Shown here piece after piece: positions 40,813-54,235 of a DNA stretch of 64,000 nt. Under the pieces are notes generated by a model. That model saw nothing but the letters and a program-made list of their open reading frames with translations, did no database searches and was not told where the DNA came from. This DNA is from Formicarius rufipectus (taxonomy: Eukaryota; Chordata; Aves; Passeriformes; Formicariidae), in assembly GCA_013399695.1 (NCBI GenBank), contig VXAU01001100.1, positions 717,328 through 781,327 on the forward strand, written 5' to 3'. The first letter of the stretch is position 1. Every line of letters begins with the position of its first letter. Both the position numbers and the translations under genes were made by a program.

Positions 40813-40875
40813 AGGAAGGAGAAGAGGATGACAATTTCATGCCTCTTTTCCAGCCAAGACTGAATATACTTATCG
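40813..40875 (+). other. Candidate 63-bp exon
   Basis: Acceptor 'cccgataaagtttcag' and donor ATCG|GTGAGTG bound 63 purine-rich bases with a single open phase reading EGEEDDNFMPLFQPRLNILI. It ends one base into a codon, which is compatible with the GMFGHKKAA phase of the candidate at 52639. It lies in the CpG-richer part of the window. The internal AG at 'cctcttttccag' is a stronger acceptor but would leave only 22 bases. Confidence 0.17.
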
Positions 40876-41949
40876 GTGAGTGAAGAGAGTGAGGGAATAA
40901 ACCTGACTTAGAAAGAAATGGATCAGAAGTGAGAAAGAAATTCAGAGGAACTCCACTAAACCATGGAACTCAGAGCTAAAGGAAAGAAGAGTGACTAAAG
41001 AGAAGATTTACACAGGCATGGCCACTTCAGTACCTGACTGATGTGATAACCATCCCTTGCATGTTATGCAAATCGAGTTTCCAAGAAAACCTTTATACTT
41101 TACTTAGGCTTTGTTGTGGGGATACATCAAACACCACAACCATAGCACTCCCTTCGATTTTTCTTTTATTCAATATTTTCTGCATTAGCCTCCTCAACTT
41201 TCACCCTAGCAGGTCTGCAAGGTGATAGAACTACTGGGCATTTGGAAGAGACCAACCTAGAGAAAACATCATTTGCACAAAATACTTAGGATTTTAATTC
41301 CTTGGGGGACAAAGAGAAGGATGAAGACCTAGGTCAGAGATCACTAGTGGAACAATCTTTAGTATTTAGATCTAAGGCCCATTCTTCAAGTCAAAATTAA
41401 AAACCAGAGAGGTTTGGTAGTGACCTGGCCACGTACGATCTCTTTTGGTGTTTAAGAGCACAGAGCACGGTGAGGGATACCTTTCTGCACACCTTCCTGC
41501 AGTCTGCAAAGGAGCAGTTGGAGGGCTTGGCTCTGACTGACCAAAGCAGGAACAGTGCAAAAAACGCCAAGATGATGGAAGGCTGATGATAGATCGAGGC
41601 CACACAGAGGAAGCTAAAGGAGAAATGCGTACTACTGGGCTCGCAAAATATTTCCACTTCTCTGCAGCACCGAAGTGGTACTTTTGAGTAGAAGAGGGAA
41701 GGAGGAGGCTGATGGGCAACACTCAAACTACTGCAAACTGCTGCAGTACCTCTGACAAACTGCTTTTTATTCATCTCTGGCTTCTTTCCATCACATTTTA
41801 TCAACTTGTTCCAAGTGAGCATTAAAAGCGCTTTAATACCTTGCTACATTTGTTACTGCTGAGACCAAGTAATTGCCAAGTAAGATATCTATCTGGCAGA
41901 GCCTGCTCTTGCCCGAGACAGGGTAAGTCATGTTCTGGAAAAGTCTCAC

Positions 41950-41998
41950 CTTGAACTTGTCCAAGTTTCTCCAAGTTTCTAACTCCAAAGTTACTCAT
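41950..41998 (-). other. Candidate 49-bp exon
   Basis: Minus-strand acceptor GTTCAGTTGCTTTATAG and donor TTCAAG|GTGAGACTT enclose 49 bases with one open phase reading MSNFGVRNLEKLGQVQ. The segment contains two copies of a 10-11-bp unit (tccaagtttct on the plus strand), so it may be only a small tandem repeat with chance splice-like ends. Confidence 0.13.
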
Positions 41999-42846
41999 CT
42001 ATAAAGCAACTGAACATCAAAGAAAAAGGGAGGTGAAAATCAGAGACGCAGCAGAGCCACTATCTACCCCAGAGACAGTTCTACTTCTGAAACTATCCAA
42101 GAAATATTAGGAATTTCTTTGCCCCATTTTCAAGTTATGTATCTGAAAAACAAATCCATCAGTTACCATCAGTGAAAATGTAAGTGAACCCTGAAATACA
42201 CACTGGCCCTAGCATGCCCAATGCTGCCTCTTCTCTCCCACCACTCTCCTAAAGGATGCACGGAAGTACCAAACCCTGCTCTGGGCTTCTTGAGGAAATT
42301 CTTTGTCCAGAATGTTTTCTCTAAAAACAGTCCACAAACGATTTTCAACTTCCAGCATAGCAGGATTCGATTTCAGTGCACCAGCTGCTGTATGAATCAG
42401 AGGTGAAGGAGCGAGCTTTGAAGCACGGCCGTGCAAAGGCTGTGTCGCAGGATGCCGGAACCTCCGGCACACAAAGCACCAACACCACAGAACCACAGGG
42501 ACCAAACCATTACAGCACATTACAGAAAACACCTCGAGTGAGGAACCAGTCCGGAGCAAGTCACTCTTACATGAAGACCTACTTGCACGTGCAGTAATGT
42601 AGAAGGGGGGGGGGTGAAGCAAGCATTCAACTTCTTTGTACATTTCTTGTTCATCTATACATGTCTATACATGTGTGGCATAAGCGTTAAGCACCACATC
42701 AGTACCCAGCATCACTTGATAGTTGACTAAAGCTTTTGTTAAGGATTTGCATGCTATTATCAACAACTGTCAAGCTTCTCAGGCTTCTGCAGAAATCTCC
42801 TGGCTGCCATTAAACTGTTAACACTGTCTGCTGACCCAACCCCTCC

Positions 42847-42861
42847 TTTTTTTTTTTTTTT
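42847..42861. repeat. Poly-T tract (15)
   Basis: Fifteen T lie between cccctcc and cccatc, forming a longer pyrimidine tract. Confidence 0.9.
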
Positions 42862-45800
42862 CCCATCTTAGATGCTGACTATATAACATCACATTTCACT
42901 TTTCCTGCTCTAGTGGCAGTGCTGCACTGGGACCCCTCTTTTCCATGGGACACAGCCATCTTAAAACCTCTCCTCCTGCCCACAGGGCTGCAAACCCGGC
43001 AGGGACCAGTCCTACCCGCGAGCATCCTGCCCATTCACAGAGCAGGCTACAGCACCAACATGTGAAGCATACTGAAAGCACAGCAGCTGCCACCAGCAGA
43101 TGTGCACTGCACTTTCAGTGGAAGCAAAGTCCTTATCTTGCCTTTTCAGCTCACTGTCTGGTGTCTCCCCTCTACGTGGATTCTGGCAACCTTAAATATT
43201 TTTTACTGATGGGCTGGTTAGCAGGTTACTGGAGGTGGGAGGGAGCAGTTTTGAGCACTCATCCAGACCAACTGATTAAGTCTGTACCCAGGAGGACTCA
43301 GTCTCTGAAGACAGTCAAAGTAAAGACACAGAAACCATAAGATACTCAATACACCGTAAGGGACAAAGTAGTCTCCTTGACAAAAAAATTTGAGCAAAGA
43401 TGACAGATTAATATGCATGTATCCTTTGGTCTAAATGCCAATAAGTTAGGTAAAATATGAGGAAAATTAATGGCTACAACAACAAAGACATGAAGACAAG
43501 ACACGGGGCAGGGGAGGGAAACACAAACCAAAGCACACTCAACAATAAAGGGTTGGAAACAGTTTTAAAGACCAAGGGATGAGCCATCACGATGCACTTT
43601 GTGTAGGTCTAATGTAAGGAGCAGTTTTCTGAGGAGAGAGGAGAAACAAAAGTAGGTCAAGAAGAGCAAAGAGCCAGCGAGAATAGTAAACCATCATTTC
43701 TATGGGCTCCTTCGCTGTGCAAGCACCAATTGTACTGAAATGACAAACATACAGAAAAGAGCAAGGGAGTTCATGTACAACATAGCAAGAATCAAATGAA
43801 AGATGGGTGAAACACACAGAAAAGACTATATGTAAAAGTATGATATCTACAGAATACATCCTTTAAAATATCAACATACTTTGTCGTCACTTACAAAGAG
43901 AATTTGTTCACATGCAAACTTTCTTATCCACAATGCTGGTAAGACCTGGGTTGTTTTTCCACTTGTTTTGACTTGTTTGGGGGTTTGCTTGTTTGCTGAG
44001 GTTTTTCTGCAGTAAGTATACACTCATTGCTCTCCTGTGTGTTCCCCATTTAGTCTCCTTGTGTCATCTATGCCCAGGTGTCTTATGCTTGTGACTGTTA
44101 GAAATCTCTTTGTGGAATACCTATCACGGGAATCCTGACCTATGACCAAAGTTTCCACAAATAAAACAAATAAATTATTTGAAAATTAAATATTTATGAT
44201 GCACTTACAGACAAAACTCTCCCACAGAACAAGAAAAGCATAGCTCAACTGTGATGATGCAAAACTGTTAACATAACTGAATAGCTTTTGTGCTGTCCAA
44301 GCAAATTAAACAGTTTACAGTCACTGAGTCTTTGGATAGACCCAAATGAGGAGATCAGCTTCTCTTCGAAGGGACCACCCACGTGCTCTCTGTTATTCTT
44401 CAGAGCCTTCTGATCAGTTACTTCTGTTAGCAAAATTGAAGTGTGCTTTGGGTACTGATTTAATTATAAAAAATCTGTATGAAAGATCTTCGCAAATGGG
44501 TTAATTATAGTATTCATACACTTTCTGAAAGACTTACTAAACAGGAATAATCCATTTGGATGCACTATAACTCTGATGTAATTCAGTATAAAGACACAAA
44601 AAAAACAGTCTTAAAACTTCACTTTCCTAATTTCAGTTTAACAGAGTATTGATGCACTAAACTTAAATAGGCTAAGTGTTTATATATTTGGTATCTGGAG
44701 AGAAAGAGCCAATTTTCCTTCCTCTCATCATTCTAAATAGAAACACTGACAGAAATCACATACTATCCAAAGTCAGCCTCTCCAAGACTTCAACTCCTTG
44801 TCACTGCTATGCTAAAATTCACAAAAGTTACAATTTGAATCACATTTTCAACTATCTAAAACTGTTATCCAGGTAAAAATTTTTAAACCTTTAAAGTGAC
44901 ATGATGTGAGCCACATCTCATATCACTATTTGCACCGATGAAAATGAAGGCAGTGCTTTTTGAAAAAGGGTAACTACGGTCTCCTTTGCATTGACATTGA
45001 ACCAAGTTTTATGCCTACGAGCAAAAAGGCAAATCATGCAAAAGAAGTAATTTCTTTGGAATGGAAGGAACTGTCTCCAGTTACTTACACAAGAACTTTT
45101 AAGGAGAGCCATCTATAAAGAATGATTGTCATTACCATTCTATGCTTATTTGTAACTACATGCACACCACTGTTCAATCTCTCAATATGAAGACTAATGC
45201 CAGGAGCTAATGCTTCAAAAGCAGATCGACTTTTCCAGTTTCCAACGATGGATAGTCTGTGAGTAAATTTTCAGGCTAACTTTACTATTTCAGTAAATGA
45301 CATGAAACAACTCTACACCTGCAGTCTGCACCCAAACTGTCTCAAGCCAATCTAACACAACCTTCAGTTTTAATACCTTTACAGCAGCACTCACCTCCTC
45401 CCCAGTATTATCATCAATATTTGAAGAAGAGAAAAATAAGCACTAATACCATTTCCAGATTCACACAACCCACACCAAGGAAGGAAATGGAAAGCCCTTG
45501 CCAACACTCCCACTCTCCCCAGCCTTCATCTTCCTCCATATGCTACTACACCATTAATTTATACCAGAGATGGCAAAGTGGAACAAGAGAAGTTGGTCAC
45601 TATCAAATGAATTTGGAGGCTGTTGCCCAATTACCTGGTTAGTAATTCAAATTGCAAACAAAAAAAAGGAGAACGTAACAAGATCACAAAAAAGGGAAAA
45701 ATAAATTAGACACACAGAGAGAAGGGCTTGCAACAAGACAGAAGGAACGAAGTGCTATGACAAATAAATAGAAGTGCAAGCTTGAACCAATAGTTTCTTT

Positions 45801-48005
45801 TACATATTAAACTTGGGACAAGATGAACAATGCTGAGTTTCTCCATTTTCCTGGTTTTGCAGAATATTTTTTTCTTCCCATTGAAGTTACCTATTTTCTT
45901 ACAGAGGGAAGTGACAGCATCTGTATTTAATTCCTTTGGTATCACCTGCATATGAACAGAGACCTCTATCTGCCCTGCTTTTATTACTGATGAGGAAGTA
46001 AACTCAGAACAAATTGTAAAATATTTAAAAGAAAAAAATTTTACTTTTTTTAACTTGAAGTCCAGCCAAAATGATAAACCATGAAAATCTGCATGAAGGA
46101 AAAGTCACTTAGCTATTTCAGAAAAGAAGTCAGCTAAGAAGGCCTCCCTGAGTATCTACAAGCCATAGGATCTTTCCCTATTATAAATACAAACAGTATT
46201 AAACTATGAAGGAATAACCAGTTTAGCTCCAGTGATATTCAGTACACATCAAAATAATACACTCCCCATGCAGAAAGCTGCTAGCAATGTAACTGAAAGT
46301 GAAACTCCCCTATACAATGTCCCCATTACTTGCAAATTAAAAACCCTGACTTTTTGAAAGCACAGTTGTTTCAAAACAATCCCTTGGCGGCCACTAAAAG
46401 TAATAAAACACTTGATATGCAGTGTTTTATTTCTTTTAATAGATACTATTCTATCTACCGTGTAAACAGGGAAAACATCACTCCTTAAACTTTCAGTAAA
46501 TCCAAAGTTAACACACGTTTTCTCCCTATGTCACAATCTTTTCTCTATTTGTATAGCATCTCAGTTCCAGCTGAGATGAACCTCTGCTTCAGAGAGCTGT
46601 GCTCTCCAGACCCTGCAAGAACAGAGCTTCTCCAACTATGAAGAAAGGTAGACAGAGTCAGAAAAGAGAGAGTTAGAAAAGAGCCAGATGCTGTGTGGGT
46701 GCACAGCTCTGGGCAAAGAGCAGCTCTTATACTCAAAGCCACACAGGTGTACCTCTGCAGAAGCACAGGCTCTTCAGCTGGGAATTACACAGCCCACCAA
46801 TGCACACTTTCAAAATTCCTTGTGCACTGACACAGGCGGCACCCCGGCACTTTTGCTGCAGCACCTGCAGTGCTTTAACACTTCTGAGAAACACAACCTT
46901 ATTCACTCATTCCTTGATATTAGGTGAGTGAACCTGGGTCTTGCTGTCCTTGTGTTTTCTGTTATTATTTGTTATTCTCTTTAATAGCCTATTGACAAGT
47001 GGGAACCTAACCAGCTCTCATTCACTAGGAACCTTTCAGATATCATAGTCCACTCTACCTCCCATTACCCCCTTACCAAAAGCCATTTTCTAGCCCCTTC
47101 AGCAGCTCCCCCTTCTCACTTGCTCATCTTGTTCCCCAACTCTTCCCCTCTTTAGTTCAATGACTGATTAATTTCAGAAAAGAAACCAAAACACCTTTAG
47201 CTCAGTAAGAAGTTTCCTCCTCCCTTCTCTCCACTCCCACCTCCATCTTATGCCACCACAGAGAAATACTTAAAATGATGAAATTACGACTAGATTCCTA
47301 AGTCTTGTCCCCATAAGCTCAACATTCCTAAGTTTGGGACTGTCGTTTTGATTGAGGTGCACCACGGCGTATAAACTGCCTCATGTGTTGCAATGTGATT
47401 TTCTTGTCAACATAGTCATTTGTACATTCTACAGTATGTCACAATACCTATAATGTTTTGGTTCAGAAAAGCTAGCCAAGCAAACACATTTCTCATTTTG
47501 CAGACATGTTTCTTCAGTTTGCTAACTGAAGAGAATGTCTGGCAGTATCTCAGAATTGTAATCTTTTTTAAGAGTACATTAAAACTGGGCTTTTTTCACT
47601 TGCATTTGCCAAATGAATCTCTCTGTTAAACCCAGTATTCTCTATTCTCTCAGTAACATCAACATTTACATATGCCTAGTCCAGTAAATTGCTGTACAGT
47701 GAGTGTATTTTCAAGTCATAAGGGTGCAGATCTGAACCCAGACCAAGAAAATCTAAAACACAAATCCAGAATAATTAGCTCCTTTCAAACAGTGAGAAAA
47801 AACTGGCAAAGCCTGTAGAGTCAGTCACAACTTCTCTTCCTCAACCTTTCCTTTCCTCAGTGGAAGACATTTGCCCACTGGCTCTAACCTCACAGGCAGC
47901 AATAGTAGCTTGGTGACAAACACAAGCTGGAAGACATGAAACAGCTCATTCTGATTTGAAGGAATTGGCATCTCCAACTTATCTCCACACTAACTTCTCT
48001 CATTT

Positions 48006-48140
48006 AGAATCACAGAGTGGCTTTGGTTAGAAGGGCCTTGGAAGATCCATTAGTTGCAACCCCTCTGCCATGGGCAGGGACGATCCCTTCCACTAAACCA
48101 GGTTTCTCAAAGCCCCATCCAACCTGGTCTTGAACACCTT
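48006..48140 (-). mobile_element. CR1 LINE fragment, extreme 3' end
   Basis: Read on the plus strand this is the reverse complement of the CR1 3' end: 'agaatcacagagtgg', 'ttagaagggccttggaagat', 'aacccctctgccatgggcag', 'tccactaaaccaggtttctc', 'aagccccatccaacctggtc', 'ttgaacacctt'. It is a short 135-bp, strongly 5'-truncated insertion with few differences from the consensus, so it is younger than the copy at 18.6 kb. Flanking sequence shows no clear duplication. Confidence 0.93.
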
Positions 48141-50048
48141 AAATAGTGATTTCAGCTTCAATATGAAAAACATCATTATGGAGCTGAGAACGGAAGTCTC
48201 CACCTTTCATCTGGCACAAATAGCTCGATCCTTCTTTCATCATATTAAGCTACAGGTAATACAAGTGCTCTGTCCAGAAACCTTTAAAACCTTGTAGCTC
48301 TCATGGCTAGTAAGAGAACTAGCTGATAGTCAAGGATTCCTACAAACTATAGGCTGAAGGTAAGAAATACTTTCTACTTGAATTGATACTTCTCTTTGTG
48401 TACATCTAGTGTCATCTCACACTTTTTTCATCATTTTACTCCTAGAAGCAATATAACCTAGAATAAAAGCCAACACATCTGAGCACTGACATTGATGCTG
48501 TGTGGGAGCTGCTCTGGAGCCACCACAAACCTGAGAGGCGGACTGATCAACAGCTAAATACATTTCACCTAACTATTTTTAAAATCTACCAAACTTGCTG
48601 GAAACAACATGGAGTCTAAAACTGAACACAGTTTCAATATTCTGCCAGAAAAACAGCAAACATATAAAGTTCCCTTGACATTTCTACATGACTGAGTTTT
48701 TGCAACTACCAATTTACTGGTGACACTCTAGAAAATCAGAATAAACTAGAACAGAGCAATAAGGTCTAAGGGTGTATTCTTTCCCAGCTTCTCCCTCAGA
48801 GGCTGCATACCTTACTTACATGGCTACTATTCTAATCACTTTAAGTCAGTGATACTCAGAAGACACTCATCATATTATGAAATTAAAAATGCATAACATT
48901 AATTTCTTCTATTAACAGCAGTATCACACTGCCATCTCGTACCTTTTCATCTTTTATTTTTGTATTCTACACCTTCACTGCAGTTCTCTCTTTATCCTTC
49001 CAAGTTTAAGTAACTTAGTGACTTCTCCCCAGATTCTATGGAGGCATTTATCTCACAAGCAATCCTGCAGTATTAAATTCAGTTTGTAATGGCACAATGG
49101 TTTCACACAAAAACTATCCTAATCTTAGCAGGACCTTAATCTGTAAATCCTTGCTCCCATCTTGATTGACTTTGTAGTAATCCATGTAGTTTATTTGGTT
49201 ATACAAAGAACTACAGTTCATCTGATACAATTCTTTTCATTAGTATCTATGTTTGGCATCCTAAACTCATACTCAATTTTTGAAGCATGCTCACAATCCT
49301 TGGTGAATGACTGTACACCTGTTCAGCCATATACAACTCTACCTTCTCATGTGATGGTCTGTGGATTTAAAACAAATCACGCCACCCTAAGATTCAAGCA
49401 CTTCTCAGTCTTTCTTCTGCAAACACCAAGAAGATTTCTTTGCCATTTATTGACCACTCCTTCAGCTTAATACTTCTGTACACAAGTTGCCAACAATAGG
49501 AATCTCCATGGGATTCTGAGATTCTCCAGCACTGTCATTTTCCACTAGGTCTTTTCTGCATATGAACTTTCTCTCTACAATTTCCCAATTCTACCCCCTG
49601 TTCATTAACCTTTTTGCCTTCTCACAGCCTCTGCCTCTGTAATCCACAGCCACTGCATGTGGTAAGTCAAAAGCAAGCTGTCCTCACCTGCTAGAACAAG
49701 CCACTGAGAAACAACAGAACTGAATCCTTCCTTGACAGCCACAGAGACAAACATCTTTGTAACATTTAGGACATTAGGCATTATATACAGAAGCACAAGG
49801 CAAAACAGTTCCCCTTAGTTAAACTGGCTTCATCAGAACAGTAGCAAGGAAGGCTTCTGTGGTCTCCAATTTGCTCTTAATATTAAGCTTCCCAAGACAT
49901 ACAGTCCACAGATTTAGCTGCCTTATCTGTGATACACTGACCTACAGGTTTCAGCAGTCACTGGTTGCCTACACAACCAATTGCCTCTGGCTATTGAGGA
50001 CCTGATCCCTACAAGGATCTGTGCAGCAACTGCCTACCTCCATCTCAC

Positions 50049-50073
50049 CTCCTACTTTCAGTGTAAAATCGTC
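50049..50073 (-). other. Candidate 25-bp micro-exon
   Basis: On the minus strand, acceptor TCTGCCCTCCTCTGGGGTTGCAG and donor AGGAG|GTGAGATGG are both near consensus and enclose 25 bases. One phase reads DDFTLKVG. Strong sites on both sides of so few bases fit a micro-exon or a decoy pair. Confidence 0.15.
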
Positions 50074-52638
50074 CTGCAACCCCAGAGGAGGGCAGACTTA
50101 GGTTCATCCTACCTTAGTTAACACAGTCACCTTAGGTCACTCACAACAGACTTTAAAATCACCAAGCAAAGCACAGTTCTTAAGGAGTAATATTTCATAA
50201 TAAACATGAACAATACCGCGGGGGAAAAGAATCCTACAGCTTGAGACACAAAGCCTCATCCAGGTCTAAAACTGCAGCACAGACTTGCATGTCCATATTC
50301 TTTCAAAGTACATAATTTTTTTCAACCTAAAACACCATACCTTCTTAGAAACTGTGCCTTGCTACCCTTCCATGGCCATGAATCAACTAGAGCTACAGCC
50401 AACAGACAAACACGTGGCTTTTCTGCAGGAAAATCCAAGATCTCATCTCTACTCTGGATTAAGAATACTTGGGATATAAGGCTGTCACACTCCTAACTTC
50501 GGGAATGGCTAGAAGTGCTTTCATGCCTCTGATCACCAGGTCTGCTCCTGTGCAGCCACAGCTGTTTTTGGGGATGAACTGGGAAAATAACACAAGTTAA
50601 GAATAAATCAATGAAACCAAAGAAGTCAGGGCAGTTTCTTGATCCAATCAAGACAGCTGAAGCTGTATGAGCGACAGGGGGATGGGCACCACAGGAGATA
50701 GTTGGCAACTGGACCCGCATAAGCCAGAACTGGCACCAAGAGAGGCACAAAAACCCACAGCCAGCATCACCTCAGTGAGAGTGACTGAACCAAGACCTAT
50801 TCCTCATTAATGAGTGCACAAAGCAATCTCTATCCACCCTTTATACAACTCAGCACTCACAACACATAAGCAACACTTTGCTGTACATTTTTTCTCCTAT
50901 ACTGATACCCCTTTCCACCCCCCTCCCCCAGCATGAATCTAACACCATGCTGAAGGAATAAAGGAGTTTTTGTTTTGAAAATTTTAACAAGCCCAGCAAG
51001 ATTAAATTATGATCAGTAGTCTTTAAAATTAAGGATATATGTAAATTCCTACACAATAAAAAGTGATCTGGTAAATGTAAATTACTGAGGTTTATCACAC
51101 AATCTCTTACATGAACACAACAAAGAGCATTCAAACCACACTCTAAAGAGTTTAAAAAAAATTCACAAGGCATGAATGATGATTCACAGTGTCTAAACTT
51201 CAGAAAGAAGAAAGCATTCCAGACCACAGTCTGTAAGGTACTAACGATGAGACTATCAGGAGCATCAATTTGTTAACAGTGGTGGGATTTGAGCTGTTTA
51301 ACACAGGTGAAACTGGAGCCAGGGTTCCCAGTTTAGTACCCCTTTTCCATCAAAACCTCATAGATTCTCTCCAGTCCTCCAGCATTGCCTATTACACCAA
51401 GAAACACAGAAACCCAGAATTATTATAAATACAATTTCATGGACATGAATTGACTTTCAACATGGACAGAACTCTTTAGAGATATTAATTTAAAAGATTG
51501 AATCAACAGTTGAGGATTTTCTCTAAGCTGTAGCTTTCTCAAGTCAGTATTTGTAAATCATGTTTCCAAGGAAACCAAGTGGATAATGCCTTTTGCAAAC
51601 AGCCTTCTTCAATACATTTTTCATGACTACAAGGCTCACAAAAGTTATCTTCAGTATGACAAGGGAAAGAAGTTACACTTTTGCTTATATATTCCAAAAA
51701 AAACCATCAGCATTGCAGGGGCAATTGAAGTAATGTACATAGCAAGAATCTACAAAAATCCCTGTGGACCTTGCCATCTGAAGCACACGTCTAATAACTC
51801 ATTATTATTCAACTTTTCTATGCATTTTTCACAATGTGACATCTAAAGATGTCCAGGATGAACAGCATTACATCAATTTTGCACATGCAAAAACGAGGCA
51901 CTTCCTAAATAACTTCCAAATTGTCAGCCAGTACACCACCTATAGTGCCTATCACACCACCCTCTCCAAAAACATATTCTGCATCTCACAGTAAAGTTCA
52001 AATATTACTATTATCATGTTATAACAGAATGCTGTTTACTTGATTTTTCCTACTATTCTTATTTGACAGATACCTAAATCAACTTAAGGCATGACTGCTT
52101 AGTGCATCCTGCAGACAAAGTAAATGGTGAGGAGCACAAAATACAGTCAAAGTAATTTTGTTGATTGGATTTTTGGAAGAAGTAAGATCATCAGCAAAGC
52201 AGCCATGATGTAACATCTCTATATGAAGAAGAAAGGAGGAAAAAGTAAATTCTTAAGTAGAATTTCACTTTGGTAAATGTGAAGAATTAAAACTTTAAAT
52301 AAAATGTCTGTAACAGCATTTCTGTGTTCTCGCACACTGAAGACAGATCAAAGCAACACAGAAATCCATTTTCCTGTCTATTAGAAGTTCTAAAAGACTT
52401 GCCTACAAAAAAGGTAAGTAATGTGTTTTTAAATTATATACTCGAAGAGCATTATGTGTCCAAACAACCCAGTGTTGAGTTTCTCTGAGTACACAAAATG
52501 CAACATCTTGAGGAACTTTGGGTATATTTTGTATATTAAGCAGTTGATGAGGGTGTCTTGCAGGTAGATGTGAGCAGATGTGACAGTGTGATGTGCATTT
52601 TTCTTGTCTGGTGAACCTTCAGAATATTTGTTTTTCAG

Positions 52639-52725
52639 CAGGAATGTTTGGACACAAAAAGGCAGCCTGCACCCAGAGTGAAAGGAAAGGAAAAGACTCC
52701 AGGGACCCTCCTGCTAGATTGCAAG
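52639..52725 (+). other. Candidate 87-bp exon
   Basis: The acceptor 'gaatatttgtttttcag' and the consensus donor AAG|GTAAGT bound 87 bases. Two phases are open: one reads from QECLDTKRQ to LLLDCK, the other from GMFGHKKAA to PPARLQ. The interior is purine-rich, as exons often are. It could be a coding or noncoding exon, or a pseudoexon. I recognise no protein. Confidence 0.25.
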
Positions 52726-54125
52726 GTAAGTCATGGTCACCTCAAATTTCAGATGTCCCAGTTACAGAAGAGCAAGACACAAAAGGCAACTGACAGCTTA
52801 ACCTAAATGGAAAAAATGGAATCCCCTTCCATGTGGCAACTTGTGAAATACACAAGTTTTTCCAAAGGTAATACAAGACACCAGCACCGAGATACCATGC
52901 ACAGCTCCATCCGCCTATGGCACTGACCCAGAAACCAAGGGGTTACTGTTTCACCACACTGTTTTAAGGAACTGCTGCCATAAATTCTCAGCAGAAATTA
53001 AAGGCTTCAGGAACCTGTAACATGCTATGTCATCTGTAACATGAAAACATAAATTTAGTGATGACTAGTTTCTACATTTAGAATTGTGTGCAGTGGAAAG
53101 TAATTTACATTTTAAAAAAAAATAAAAACTTCCAAGTAAAAGAAGATAAAACGGTTAACAGTCATTACAACATTGTTGATGAATAACAAAAAAATTCCAC
53201 TTGAGTAAAAAAGTGAAATCAGTATTAACCTCTTCAGAGTAAAGATTTTAAGCTAACGGCCACAAATGCTTTAGGCTCACATTTCTCCTTTACCATGCAA
53301 CGCCCTGTACTCAGATGACAAAGTTCAAAAGCTCCATATGGAGATGTTCACAAGCCTTGCACACCACCACCAGACAGCAAGTACGGGGCTATTTCTCCAT
53401 AAACTGGTGGTTCCTAAAGAACATAATCATGAACAGCAGCAAGCTCCATGGAGGAAAGCACAAGCACCCCACTGGAAGCCTCAATCAAGACACTGCAATG
53501 TGCACTGGGGAACAGCCTGTCAGGAGGAGAAACCAGAGCAAATGCTGGGACTAAGAGGTGACTAAAAGCCAACTGGATCTTCTAAAGGTGCTATTTTTCT
53601 TCACAGGCGAATCAGTTGTGCGGTAGCAGAGCACACGGTGTGTGTAAAATTAGCTTTAGAATATATTTCTTTTTCAAAACACTGGTAAGTAAGCACCTGG
53701 ACTTCTCTAGAGCATAAAAAAGACACTCTTTCACTGAGTCTCCATCATGGCTGGACGTAATTCTAGTGCTCTTTACCTGGCTCAATTTGCTCTCATGCAG
53801 CTTCAAACATTAATAAAACCTTTCCTCTGACCACCACTTTTCAGTTTTCTGAGTTGCTGCACAGGGCTGGACCACACAATGCTCCTTGTTCCTAGTACTG
53901 ATCCTTCTCACAAGATCTGCACTAGTTACGCCAATTTGAAAAAAGAAAGCAACACAGCCAACAAAGTTCCTTCTTGCTCTCTTAGGAGGAACTGAATTAC
54001 ATTTCCAATTGTACTGTTTTTTGGTAACTCTGTGTCCTACATCATTTAGCCTGGTTCCACGACAAACACCAGTAGAAATGGAGTTAGCATACTGAACAAA
54101 ATGACACAATGAAAAAGCTGATTAG

Positions 54126-54235
54126 AAAACCAACCAAACAAACCAAAAGAAAAAAAAAAAAAAATCTTGCTTTGGTCTTTTGTAGCTACTTCAAGAAGTC
54201 AGGGAGAAGGCAGAGTAAAAAAGAAAAAAAAAAAA
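54126..54235 (+). repeat. A-rich cluster
   Basis: 'aaccaaccaaacaaaccaaaa' leads into A15 (54150-54164), and a second A12 run follows at 54224-54235 after 'agtaaaaaag'. Confidence 0.8.

Larger units (their letters stand above)
39861..40900. promoter_or_regulatory. CpG-enriched segment (weak)
   Basis: By eye this kilobase has roughly two dozen CpG dinucleotides where neighbouring kilobases have only a few, and it carries the G-quadruplex motif at 40636. It falls short of CpG-island criteria as I estimate them. It could be a distal regulatory element, an old GC-rich insertion, or compositional drift. Confidence 0.2.
40901..48005. other. No gene seen; long chance frames
   Basis: The two longest frames in the window lie here on the minus strand (41397-41822, 141 codons; 42209-42643, 144 codons). 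Neither resembles a known family, and both overlap other long frames on the same bases. A short tandem 'ctatacatgt' pair is at about 42656-42675, and a G10 run is near 42605. Confidence 0.55.

Noticed and set aside
41397..41822. 141-codon minus frame with a hydrophobic middle (ILAFFALFLLWSV)
   Set aside because: One hydrophobic run is not enough. A second 116-codon frame overlaps it on the same strand and no family is recognised.
42209..42643. Longest open frame in the window (144 codons, minus)
   Set aside because: No recognisable domain, other long frames overlap the same bases, and no splice or promoter support. The length is within chance for the window.
46900..46930. TTAG|GTGAGTG donor-like sequence
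   Set aside because: The preceding bases form an acceptor-like tract directly against the donor, leaving no exon.
49690..49760. Minus-strand segment ending at AGCAG|GTGAGGAC
   Set aside because: The donor is good, but several competing acceptors (including TTTCTCAG only 16 bases away) make any exon boundary arbitrary.
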